The notes under the pieces: model-generated
Seen by the model: the letters and a program-made list of their open reading frames with translations, nothing else
What the model was told of the DNA's origin: nothing
Database searches by the model: none
Part shown: positions 1 through 6,391 of the stretch, piece by piece
Numbering within the stretch: the stretch's first letter is position 1
Layout: the number at the start of each line of letters is the position of its first letter
Assembly (NCBI GenBank): GCA_026994735.1
Contig: JALWQD010000250.1
Coordinates: 10,166-16,595 of the forward strand
Length of the DNA stretch: 6,430 nt
DNA from: Gammaproteobacteria bacterium
GTDB taxonomy: Bacteria; Pseudomonadota; Gammaproteobacteria; SZUA-140
Direction: 5' to 3'
Program-made: the position numbers and the translations under genes

Positions 1-149
1 CTTCAGATGGTAGCGCCGATGTGTTTGTGCACTTTTCGGCTATCGAAGGAAATGGTTTCAAGACTCTGGCCGAGGGACAGGCGGTAAGCTTTGATGTGGA
101 GCATGGCCCGAAGGGACCGCAGGCCACACGGGTGACGACAGAAGGCTAA
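1..149 (+). CDS. CspA-family cold shock protein, C-terminal part (5' end outside window)
   Basis: Reading from base 3, 48 codons run to a TAA at 147-149. The peptide begins SDGSADVFVHFSAIEGNGF and ends GPKGPQATRVTTEG. VFVHF is the RNP2 motif of the cold shock domain. The following EGQAVSFDVEHGPKGPQA segment matches the last strands of the five-stranded OB-fold barrel. Known family members are about 65-72 residues, so roughly the first third (first strands and the RNP1 motif KGFGFI) lies upstream. Such proteins bind single-stranded RNA and DNA in the cytoplasm and act as RNA chaperones or antiterminators. Which paralogue this is, and whether it is cold-induced, cannot be told because the promoter and 5' UTR are missing. 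A strong terminator 12 bp downstream closes its transcription unit. Confidence 0.93.
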   Translation, partial: SDGSADVFVHFSAIEGNGFKTLAEGQAVSFDVEHGPKGPQATRVTTEG

Positions 150-161
150 GCATTTCTGTTG

Positions 162-200
162 ATGGCCCCCTGATTTTGGTCAGGGGGCCATTCTTGTTTC
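162..200 (+). terminator. Rho-independent terminator of the cold shock gene
   Basis: A perfect 12-bp inverted repeat, ATGGCCCCCTGA (162-173) and TCAGGGGGCCAT (180-191), encloses a 6-base loop, TTTTGG. A T-rich run (TTCTTGTTTC, 191-200) follows on the plus strand. The GC-rich stem starts 12 bp after the cold shock stop codon. The minus strand lacks an equally good T run after the stem, and no minus-strand gene ends here, so a plus-strand terminator is the simplest reading. It implies that sthA needs its own promoter within 200-261 or relies on readthrough. Confidence 0.9.
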
Positions 201-261
201 AGGCCCGTGTATTTGGGGCTGTCTTTTTGATTGGCGCGATTGACAGGTAACTGACTCCTGA

Positions 262-1629
262 ATGAACAGGCATTATGATGTCATCGTGATTGGTAGTGGC
301 CCCGGTGGTGAAGGGGCCTCGATGAAGGCGGTTAAATCCGGTTTACGGGTAGCCGTCGTCGAAGAACAAGCCGAAGTGGGTGGTAATTGTACCCTGCGGG
401 GAACAATACCCAGCAAAGGTTTGCGCCAAGCTGTCGAATTACTGGTGCATGGCGATCGCCATGCAATGCCCTGTTTTCCTTCCCTGCTTGAGAGCGCGAA
501 AAGGGTAATTGCCCGCCAGGTTGAGATGCGACGGGGATTTTATGCCCGTAATAATGTCGATGTCATCCGCGGTCATGCTCGTTTTATCGACGATAAAACC
601 TTGGAAGTGACAACGGGCGGGCATAGTCGTGGGCGTTTGACGGCAGATTTCTTTGTCCTGGCCACAGGGTCTCGCCCCTATCATCCGGATGATGTTGATT
701 TTTCCCATCCCCGTATTCTTGACAGCGATACGCTGTTACAACTGTCTGATACGCCTAAATCCCTGATTATCTATGGTGCTGGTGTCATCGGTTGTGAATA
801 CGCATCGATTTTTCGTGAGCTTGGAGTCAAGGTCAATCTTGTCAATGGCCGCGCTCGACTGCTTGATTATCTTGATGATGAAATCATTGATGCTCTGGCA
901 TATCACCTGCGTGAGCGGGGTGTCGTTATACGGCATAACGAGTGTTACGGCCATATTGAAGCGGATGACGAGGGTGTGCGTTTGTATACCGAATCGAACA
1001 AGTTGATTCGTGGTGATTATTTACTCTGGGCGCAGGGGCGTACCGGAAATGTCATCGACATGGGGCTGGCGTCCTTGGGGATTGAGGTGACGTCTCGAGG
1101 GGTCATGTCGGTCAATGACGATTATCAAACGAATTGCCCGCATATTTATGCTGTCGGTGATGTTGTTGGCTATCCGAACCTGGCCAGTGCCGCCTATGAC
1201 CAGGGCCGCTATGCCGCAACACACTTGGTTACCGGTCTCTGTGAGACGCGTTTGGTGAAAGATATCCCGACGGGAATCTACACCATACCGGAAGTGAGCT
1301 GTATCGGTGCTACTGAACAGGAACTGACCGAACGTAAGGTACCCTATGAGGTTGGCCGCTCAATGTTTCGGCACTTGGCGCGGGCACAGATCCTTGAACA
1401 AACCAGTGGCATGCTGAAGATTCTTTTTCATCGTGACACGCTGGAAGTGTTGGGGATCCATTGTTTTGGTGTCCAGGCCTCGGAAATCATCCATATTGGC
1501 CAGGTGGTTATGAGTCAGCCAGGTGACGGTAACTCATTGATGTATTTTATTAACACGACCTTCAATTATCCGACTATGGCCGAGGCTTACCGTGTCGCGG
1601 CATTGAATGGTTTGAATAGGCTTGATTGA
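262..1629 (+). CDS. sthA: Soluble (Si-specific) NAD(P)+ transhydrogenase
   Basis: This 455-residue flavoprotein moves hydride between NADPH and NAD+ in the cytoplasm and is usually used to drain excess NADPH. The FAD-binding GSGPGGEGA motif is at residues 11-19. VGGNCTLRGTIPSK (39-52) has Cys43 and Thr48 where disulfide reductases have CxxxxC, so there is no redox disulfide; this is the hallmark of SthA. ATGSRPYHP is at 134-142, the NAD(P)-binding GAGVIG at 172-177, and the second FAD motif AVGD at 297-300. The C-terminal dimer interface runs from about 335 and includes NTTFNYPTMAEAYRVAALNGLNRL (431-454, split here as 431-442 and 443-454), nearly identical to E. coli as remembered. It is about 10 residues shorter than the E. 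coli protein, and the loss falls around residues 60-80. The ATG at 262 fits the family N terminus; its Shine-Dalgarno is weak (ACAGG, 243-247, rather distant). The glycosyltransferase follows at 15 bp. Confidence 0.97.
   Translation: MNRHYDVIVIGSGPGGEGASMKAVKSGLRVAVVEEQAEVGGNCTLRGTIPSKGLRQAVELLVHGDRHAMPCFPSLLESAKRVIARQVEMRRGFYARNNVDVIRGHARFIDDKTLEVTTGGHSRGRLTADFFVLATGSRPYHPDDVDFSHPRILDSDTLLQLSDTPKSLIIYGAGVIGCEYASIFRELGVKVNLVNGRARLLDYLDDEIIDALAYHLRERGVVIRHNECYGHIEADDEGVRLYTESNKLIRGDYLLWAQGRTGNVIDMGLASLGIEVTSRGVMSVNDDYQTNCPHIYAVGDVVGYPNLASAAYDQGRYAATHLVTGLCETRLVKDIPTGIYTIPEVSCIGATEQELTERKVPYEVGRSMFRHLARAQILEQTSGMLKILFHRDTLEVLGIHCFGVQASEIIHIGQVVMSQPGDGNSLMYFINTTFNYPTMAEAYRVAALNGLNRLD
446..465. 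repeat. 20-bp perfect palindrome inside sthA
   Basis: The two half-sites TGCATGGCGA (446-455) and TCGCCATGCA (456-465) are exact reverse complements with no spacer. The centre is GCGATCGC, the core of the HIP1 octamer known from cyanobacteria, and it contains a GATC Dam site. It encodes roughly residues 62-68 of SthA (V-H-G-D-R-H-A), in the stretch where the protein is shorter than the E. coli enzyme. The role is unknown; chance, or a palindromic protein-binding or repeat-family site, are all possible. Confidence 0.75.
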
Positions 1630-1633
1630 GGAG
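1628..1633 (+). promoter_or_regulatory. Shine-Dalgarno of the glycosyltransferase gene
   Basis: GAGGAG overlaps the last two bases of the sthA stop codon (TGA, 1627-1629) and lies 11 bases before the ATG at 1645. It is the best ribosome binding site in the window. It fixes the start at 1645 and suggests translation soon after ribosomes leave sthA. Confidence 0.75.
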
Positions 1634-1644
1634 ACAGCGTCGAC

Positions 1645-2889
1645 ATGAAAAAGAGCGTTCGTCGTTTGTTGGCGCAAGGTGTCCTGTGGACAGTTTATCG
1701 TTTGACGGCAGCATTTTCTTTTTTGCTCGCGCGCCGTGGTCAGGGACACTGGCAGCCCAGTGGCCGCATCCTGGTTATTGGTACCTTTCACAATCCGAAC
1801 TGGTTTCATGCCCATATTACGCCACTGACTCAGTCCGGTATTGATGAAATAATCCTTGTTACTGATGCTGTCGTTGATCCCTTGCCGGGAGTACGTTATG
1901 TCTGCCCGCCTGTTTGGACGACGAAATTATTGACGCGTGCGGGGGCCAAGTTTTTTTATGCGCTGGTGCAGGGAGTGCGTTTTCGCCCCGATCTGTTTAT
2001 GGGCTACCATATCTTTCCAGCGGCTATTTCTGCCCTTATTATCGCGCGTATCTGCGATCGACCTGCCTGTTTTCAGGTTACTTCCGGGCCATTGGAGCTT
2101 GAAGGGGGTGGCTGGCATGCCGAAAACGTCGTTTTGACAGCTCTGGGCGGGCCGTCATTGTGGGTAGAGAGTGCTGTGCATGCGGTCTGTCGTGAATTTG
2201 ACCTGATTATTGTCCGCGGCAGTAAGGCGGCAGACTATATTCGTCGTCTCGGTTATCAGCGCCGACTGGCTGTGATTACAGGCAGTATGGAAGAGCCTGT
2301 TGTTACGAGAGACTTTCAGCAGCGTTCAATCGATTTAATTTTTGTCGGCCGCCTGACTGAATATAAAAGGCCTGACCGATTCCTTCGGGTTGTCGCTAAA
2401 CTGGTCGAAAAATACCCTCATTTACACGTCAGTATGGTTGGTGACGGACCCGATCGAGCCGCCCTGGAAACGATGGCTGGAGATATGCAGATAACTGAAA
2501 ATATAAGCTTTCTTGGTCGTCGAAGTGATGTGCCGGCATTATTGCTTGATGCCCGTGTTTTTGTTCTTAGTTCGCGCTGGGAAGGGTTGTCCATCGCGAT
2601 GATTGAGGCCATGATGTCGGGTGTTGTTCCTGTTGTTGCCGATGTCGGTGATCTGGCTGACTTGGCCGATAACCAAGCCAACGGCTTTGTTGTTGAAGCC
2701 GATGATGTGGATGCTTATGTGGCACGGATTGATGGCTTATTAGGCAATGAAAGTGTTTGGCAGGCTTTCTCAAAGAATGCCCGTCAGGCAGCGATAGCGA
2801 GCAGTAGCCGGGCGGCCGTCGCGGAAAAATGGAGGAGTGAGTTTAGAGCCTTGCGAACGGCCGGGAATGAACCTGAGAAAAACCTTTGA
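1645..2889 (+). CDS. GT4-type (glycosyl transferase group 1) glycosyltransferase
   Basis: This 414-residue protein has the GT-B layout of a retaining, nucleotide-sugar-dependent glycosyltransferase. The C-terminal donor domain is clear. LIFVGRLTEYKRPDRFLRVV (231-250) carries the Arg236 and Lys241 expected to hold the donor phosphates, VGDGPDRAALE is at 265-275, and ISFLGRRSDVPALL at 287-300. The EX7E signature is Glu313-GLSIAMI-Glu321, followed by AMMSGVVPVVADVG. The N-terminal acceptor domain is less conserved; RILVIGTFHNPNWF (41-54) is its first strand. Residues 8-30 (mostly hydrophobic with Arg at both ends) could be an amphipathic or monotopic membrane anchor, which would suit a lipid-linked acceptor. 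The sugar and acceptor cannot be deduced. No other glycan genes are present nearby, so it is not part of a visible polysaccharide cluster. It is probably cotranscribed with sthA, from which it is 15 bp away. Family call is firm; specific function is open. Confidence 0.9.
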   Translation: MKKSVRRLLAQGVLWTVYRLTAAFSFLLARRGQGHWQPSGRILVIGTFHNPNWFHAHITPLTQSGIDEIILVTDAVVDPLPGVRYVCPPVWTTKLLTRAGAKFFYALVQGVRFRPDLFMGYHIFPAAISALIIARICDRPACFQVTSGPLELEGGGWHAENVVLTALGGPSLWVESAVHAVCREFDLIIVRGSKAADYIRRLGYQRRLAVITGSMEEPVVTRDFQQRSIDLIFVGRLTEYKRPDRFLRVVAKLVEKYPHLHVSMVGDGPDRAALETMAGDMQITENISFLGRRSDVPALLLDARVFVLSSRWEGLSIAMIEAMMSGVVPVVADVGDLADLADNQANGFVVEADDVDAYVARIDGLLGNESVWQAFSKNARQAAIASSSRAAVAEKWRSEFRALRTAGNEPEKNL

Positions 2890-3025
2890 GTGTCAGTACT
2901 GGTGGTTGCTTGTCGTGACTTTGGCAACAGAGAAGCATGGTTCTCCAGGCGATTGTCGTGCATAATGTCGGTCTTTTAAAGTCCTCGGCCATGTTTTAGC
3001 CGCAGAAACGCTGGAAATACTGAAG

Positions 3026-3226
3026 ATGAAAGATCTAAAACGCATGGTTATCTATAGCGCTTTGGCGCTGTTCTCTATTTTACTACTGATCGAATTGGCG
3101 GGCAGGCATTATCTGAGCGACAACCTCATGATTGTGCTGGCTGTTGCTATCGTCATTATCCTGCCGGTTATAGTGATCGTTCAGGTTGCCAAACGCGAGC
3201 GAGCGGAGCAGGCGCGAAAACCCTGA
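3026..3226 (+). CDS. Small two-helix inner membrane protein, function unknown
   Basis: The product is 66 residues. Two strong hydrophobic stretches can be seen: about 8-25 (VIYSALALFSILLLIELA) and about 33-54 (starting NLMIVLAVAIVIILPVIVIV), joined by a short polar loop (GRHYLSDN). The N terminus (KDLKR) and C-terminal tail (KRERAEQARK) are basic, which by the positive-inside rule puts both ends in the cytoplasm. A GGAA (3013-3016) sits 9 bases before the ATG. The hydrophobic pattern with properly placed charges argues for a real gene, and no competing gene lies on the other strand. I do not recognise a family. It stands 136 bp after the glycosyltransferase and about 58 bp before the propeller gene, so cotranscription with the latter is plausible but unproven. 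Confidence 0.65.
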   Translation: MKDLKRMVIYSALALFSILLLIELAGRHYLSDNLMIVLAVAIVIILPVIVIVQVAKRERAEQARKP

Positions 3227-3238
3227 AATTTCCAGGGT
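3220..3238 (+). other. Small hairpin over the end of the two-helix protein gene
   Basis: ACCCTG (3220-3225) pairs with CAGGGT (3233-3238) around a 7-base loop, and the stop codon TGA (3224-3226) lies inside the structure. No T run follows, so it is not a convincing terminator. It might protect a 3' end or affect expression of the next gene. A 10-bp palindrome, TTATCGATAA (3253-3262), lies just downstream; with so short a site, either could be chance. Confidence 0.3.
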
Positions 3239-3284
3239 ATCTATGGTGATTGTTATCGATAAAGCATGAGGTGTGTTGTTAGAT

Positions 3285-4532
3285 ATGAAGAATGAGAGCA
3301 AGCGGGCTGACCGCCCCGATTTTTCTTTGGCCTATTATTCCGGTAATCGCAAGACCGGTACAATCAGTGTCATCGAGTCACGTCAGGGTGCTACGACAGT
3401 GCTGCCTGTTCCCAGTGCTCCAGAGAGTGGCCTGGATGTTATGCGGCGGCCGGTCCTGGTTGGTTTGGCAGAAAATCAGCGAGTCATCCTTTTTGATCCG
3501 GTCAGCAAGGCCCTTAGTCTTCAAGAATGTTTGCCGGCGGATGCTTTTCCTGCCCATATCTACCGTGATGGATACAGCGCCCGTGCCTGGTATATGAACG
3601 ATGGTGACAAGGCCACCGGTAACGATACACTGAATTTTGGTGATCGTGGTTCTTCGGTGACCGTAGTGGAGAATGTTGATCATTCTTCTGCGCGTTTTCT
3701 GGCAACGATCTGTGTTGGCAGAGGACATCACCAGGCGGCATTCAGTCATCCTTCTGACGCAGCCCCAGAGGTTCCCGCCAAGGCCTATGTCAGCAACCTG
3801 AAAGATGGCACGCTGTCGGTGATTGGTAATGATCCTGAAGAGAGTGCGACGTATTTACAGATGATCGCAACGATAGACTTGCTTGAAAAAGACAAGGAAC
3901 AGGGTGAAGGCAATAATGCTTTTCCCCATGGGCTTGCTTATTCATCACGGACTGGTCTGATTTATAACCTCAATAATGGTTATGGCACGATCGCTGTTAT
4001 CGATCCGAAAAAAGACGAAATCATCGATCATATTGCTTTCAAAGGACATAGCAATCTTTTTGTTACCCCGGATGGTCGTTACATTATCGGCCGCGGCGCT
4101 GATCGTAAATCTGATCCTGACCATGTCATTGCTAAATTGACAGTTCTTGATTTGAGCAGCCATGAAATTGTTGCCACACTGGATCTCGCAGACGTCTATA
4201 TCAGCAAATACTATTTTAGTCCCGAGGGTAATTATCTGTACCTGACGACCTCAAGTTCGGGTAGCCCAGAGCAGCAAGCAAACCTGAAAACGGATGCCTT
4301 GCTTATTTTTTCCTTGCAGGACTTGCCGCACCTGGCGCTGGATAAAGAACTGCGTTTGGGCAGTCCCTCAGGATCCCTTGATTTTCTCACCACAGGCGCC
4401 GGTAGTGGTTACTTGTTTTCCTCGCACAGCGCACAGGGAAAGGTGCTGATGACTACCCTTGACGGTACTGGTGACCTTGACAGTATCGATGCCGGTGAAT
4501 CGTTGTCACATTCGCGTCTGTGGCTTATTTAA
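3285..4532 (+). CDS. YVTN-like beta-propeller protein, cytoplasmic, function unknown
   Basis: From the ATG at 3285 the product is 415 residues. It shows repeated YVTN/YncE-style blades, each with a surface turn and a hydrophobic T/S-V-I strand: YYSGNRKTGTISVIES (17-32), RVILFDPVSKALSL (66-79), GSSVTVVENV (122-131), AYVSNLKDGTLSVIG (167-181), LIYNLNNGYGTIAVID (225-240), AKLTVLDLSSHEIVATLDL (283-301) and TDALLIFSLQDL (336-347), which suggests seven or possibly eight blades. There is no signal peptide: the N terminus is charged (MKNESKRADRPDF). This is unlike many YVTN proteins, which are exported. Histidines recur just before the blade strands: AHIY 91, GRGHHQAAF 148-149, FPHG 215, KGHS 255. 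Start choice is uncertain. GTG 3273 and TTG 3276 are in frame upstream, and GAGG (3268-3271) is 13 bases from the ATG but only 4 from TTG 3276. Such folds serve as binding scaffolds or enzymes; no substrate can be assigned. Confidence 0.82.
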   Translation: MKNESKRADRPDFSLAYYSGNRKTGTISVIESRQGATTVLPVPSAPESGLDVMRRPVLVGLAENQRVILFDPVSKALSLQECLPADAFPAHIYRDGYSARAWYMNDGDKATGNDTLNFGDRGSSVTVVENVDHSSARFLATICVGRGHHQAAFSHPSDAAPEVPAKAYVSNLKDGTLSVIGNDPEESATYLQMIATIDLLEKDKEQGEGNNAFPHGLAYSSRTGLIYNLNNGYGTIAVIDPKKDEIIDHIAFKGHSNLFVTPDGRYIIGRGADRKSDPDHVIAKLTVLDLSSHEIVATLDLADVYISKYYFSPEGNYLYLTTSSSGSPEQQANLKTDALLIFSLQDLPHLALDKELRLGSPSGSLDFLTTGAGSGYLFSSHSAQGKVLMTTLDGTGDLDSIDAGESLSHSRLWLI

Positions 4533-4603
4533 GATCTTGATGCGCACGCCTTTGGTATCCAGGATTGAGCGTTTTTCAACATAGGGACAATCAACAGTCA
4601 CTC

Positions 4604-5119
4604 ATGAATAGACAGAATAGTTTCAGTTACGAAGAACTGCTGGCGTGTGGCCGAGGTGAGCTTTTTGGCCCTGGTAATGCCCAGCTGCCGATGCCTCCGA
4701 TGCTGATGATTCATCGTATCACCTCGATTACCGAAAACAGTGGACGTTATGGCAAGGGCAGCATTACTGCCGAGTTGGATATATCACCTGATTTGTGGTT
4801 TTTCGATTGCCATTTTCCTGGTGATCAGGTGATGCCGGGGTGTCTCGGTCTTGATGCGATGTGGCAGCTGGTCGGTTTTTATCTCGGCTGGATGGGGGGG
4901 CCAGGACATGGTCGTGCCCTTGGTTCAGGGGAGGTCAAGTTTACTGGCCAGGTTACCCCCGAGCGTGAGCGTGTAACCTACCGGGTTGACCTCAAGCGCG
5001 TTATTATGCGTAAGTTGGTTATGGGTATTGCCGATGCAGTAATGGAGGTTGACGGTCGCGAGATCTATGCAGCAAAAGATCTGCGTGTCGGTTTGTTTAC
5101 ATCTACAGAAAATTTTTGA
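4604..5119 (+). CDS. fabA: 3-hydroxydecanoyl-ACP dehydratase / trans-2-decenoyl-ACP isomerase
   Basis: This bifunctional enzyme dehydrates 3-hydroxydecanoyl-ACP and isomerises the trans-2 product to cis-3-decenoyl-ACP, the branch point for unsaturated fatty acids. The 171 residues match the E. coli length of 172. Catalytic His70 lies in LWFFDCHFPGDQVMPGC and Asp84 in LGLDAMWQLVGFYLGW, the same numbering as E. coli as remembered. RGELFG (17-22), LGSGEVKFTGQV (106-117) and the C-terminal KDLRVGLF are also family hallmarks. The ATG at 4604 was chosen because MNRQNSFSYEELLACGRGELFG aligns with the family N terminus; an in-frame TTG at 4565 would add 13 unconserved residues. The ribosome site is weak (AGGGA around 4583-4587, 16 bases away). 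The 71-bp gap upstream could hold a promoter, but I see no convincing -35/-10 pair or FadR/FabR-type operator. fabB follows 8 bp later. Confidence 0.97.
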   Translation: MNRQNSFSYEELLACGRGELFGPGNAQLPMPPMLMIHRITSITENSGRYGKGSITAELDISPDLWFFDCHFPGDQVMPGCLGLDAMWQLVGFYLGWMGGPGHGRALGSGEVKFTGQVTPERERVTYRVDLKRVIMRKLVMGIADAVMEVDGREIYAAKDLRVGLFTSTENF

Positions 5120-5127
5120 GTCAGATT

Positions 5128-6345
5128 ATGCGAAGGGTAGTCATTACAGGCACGGGTATCGTATCGAGTATTGGCAATGATTGTCAGCAGGTTCTGGCAT
5201 CTTTGCAAGCCGGTCGTTCGGGTATCGGTTTTAACGAAAAGTACGCCGAATTAGGGCTGCGTAGCCATGTCTCGGGTGAAATCGATATCGATCCGGCAGA
5301 ACATATTGACAGAAAGCGCCTGCGTTTTATGAGTGAGGCGGCGGCATATAGCTATATTGCAATGCAGGAAGCTATTCAGCAATCCGGGCTTGATGAAACA
5401 CAAGTGTCTGATCCGCGTACCGGCATCATTGTCGGCTCAGGCGGGGCCTCGAACAAAAACTTTCTTCAGGCTGTCGAAACATTGCGCTCGCGAGGCGCCA
5501 AGCGTGTCGGCCCCTATATGGTGCCGAAGACGATGGGCAGCACGACAACAGCAAATCTGGCGACAGCTTTTGCTATCAAGGGTGTGAATTATTCAATTAG
5601 TTCGGCGTGTTCGACCAGTGCCCATTGTATCGGTAATGCCTGTGAGCAGATTCAGATGGGCAAGCAGGATGTTATGTTTGCTGGCGGTGGTGAGGAAGTT
5701 GACTGGACCATGACCATGCTCTTCGATGGTATGGCAGCCTTGTCTTCAAAGTACAATGATCGCCCGGAGCAGGCATCTCGTCCTTATGATGCCCGTCGTG
5801 ATGGCTTTGTCATCTCTGGCGGTGGCGGTATTGTTGTCCTTGAGGCATTGGAGCATGCGCAGGCACGTGGCGCGACTATCCTGGCCGAACTTGTGGGTTA
5901 TGGTGCCACCTCGGACGGCTATGACATGGTTGCCCCATCGGGTGAGGGCGCCATACGCTGTATGCGTCAGGCATTGGCCGGTGTGGCGGGGGCGATTGAT
6001 TACGTCAATACACATGGCACCAGTACCCCCGTGGGTGATCTGCGCGAAGTCGAGGCGATGAAGGAAGTCTTTGCCGGCCAATTACCACCTTTTTCATCGA
6101 CAAAATCGATAACGGGCCATGCACTGGGTGCCGCTGGAGTGAATGAAACCATTTATACGCTCTTGATGATGCAGGAAAATTTCATTGCCGCATCGGCTAA
6201 TATCGATGAGATTGATGCGGATATTGGTGAAGTACCGATTGTCAGACAACGTCAGGATGGTGTTCAAATTCGCCAGGCCATGTCGAACAGCTTTGGTTTT
6301 GGTGGTACGAACTGCAGTCTTGTTTTTTCCCGTTTTGAGGATTGA
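5128..6345 (+). CDS. fabB: 3-oxoacyl-ACP synthase I (beta-ketoacyl-ACP synthase I)
   Basis: The enzyme condenses malonyl-ACP with acyl-ACP and is needed to elongate the cis-3-decenoyl-ACP that FabA makes. The product is 405 residues; the E. coli protein has 406. The thiolase-fold Cys-His-His triad is Cys161 in SISSACSTSAHCIGNA, His296 in NTHGTSTPVGD and His331 in TKSITGHALGAAG, with the family lysine at 326. The glycine-rich end SNSFGFGGTN (386-395) is intact. FabB rather than FabF is supported by the IDRK-RFMSE segment (60-70), GKQDVMFAGGGEE (178-190) and pairing with fabA. The start at ATG 5128 gives MRRVVITGTGIVSSIGN, matching the family; an in-frame TTG at 5116 overlaps the fabA stop but adds only four residues. 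Only GAG (5118-5120) serves as a Shine-Dalgarno, so translation coupling to fabA is likely. The fabAB operon arrangement is known from Pseudomonas, whereas E. coli keeps the genes apart. Confidence 0.97.
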   Translation: MRRVVITGTGIVSSIGNDCQQVLASLQAGRSGIGFNEKYAELGLRSHVSGEIDIDPAEHIDRKRLRFMSEAAAYSYIAMQEAIQQSGLDETQVSDPRTGIIVGSGGASNKNFLQAVETLRSRGAKRVGPYMVPKTMGSTTTANLATAFAIKGVNYSISSACSTSAHCIGNACEQIQMGKQDVMFAGGGEEVDWTMTMLFDGMAALSSKYNDRPEQASRPYDARRDGFVISGGGGIVVLEALEHAQARGATILAELVGYGATSDGYDMVAPSGEGAIRCMRQALAGVAGAIDYVNTHGTSTPVGDLREVEAMKEVFAGQLPPFSSTKSITGHALGAAGVNETIYTLLMMQENFIAASANIDEIDADIGEVPIVRQRQDGVQIRQAMSNSFGFGGTNCSLVFSRFED

Positions 6346-6391
6346 TGTGACGCTGCTGTTGTGATGATAGCTATTTTGATGATGTTCACGG

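Noticed and set aside
240..245. Consensus -35-like TTGACA upstream of sthA
   Set aside because: A -10 box at normal spacing would fall at about 263, inside the sthA coding region, and the sequence there is not -10-like. It cannot drive the sthA start at 262 as a usual promoter.
2930..2945. Hairpin GAGAA / TTCTC after the glycosyltransferase gene
   Set aside because: The stem is only 5 bp with a 6-base loop, not GC-rich, and no T run follows, so it does not support a terminator.
2938..2966. Possible promoter with CATAAT (2961-2966) before the two-helix protein
   Set aside because: The -10 is reasonable but the hexamer at the right distance (TGGTTC) is a poor -35 and the extended -10 TG is one base out of place. 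Too weak to annotate.
3378..3749. 123-codon open frame on the minus strand inside the propeller gene
   Set aside because: It is wholly antisense to a gene with clear blade repeats, and its translation shows no recognisable domain or plausible start context.
4533..4603. Terminator or fabA operator in the gap before fabA
   Set aside because: AAGATCTT at 4531-4538 and the TTTTT at 4572-4576 are visible, but no stable stem precedes the T run and no known FadR, FabR or DesT-like site could be recognised.
5281..5292. 12-bp palindrome ATCGATATCGAT in fabB
   Set aside because: About one or two 12-bp palindromes are expected by chance in a window this size, and it lies in ordinary coding sequence.
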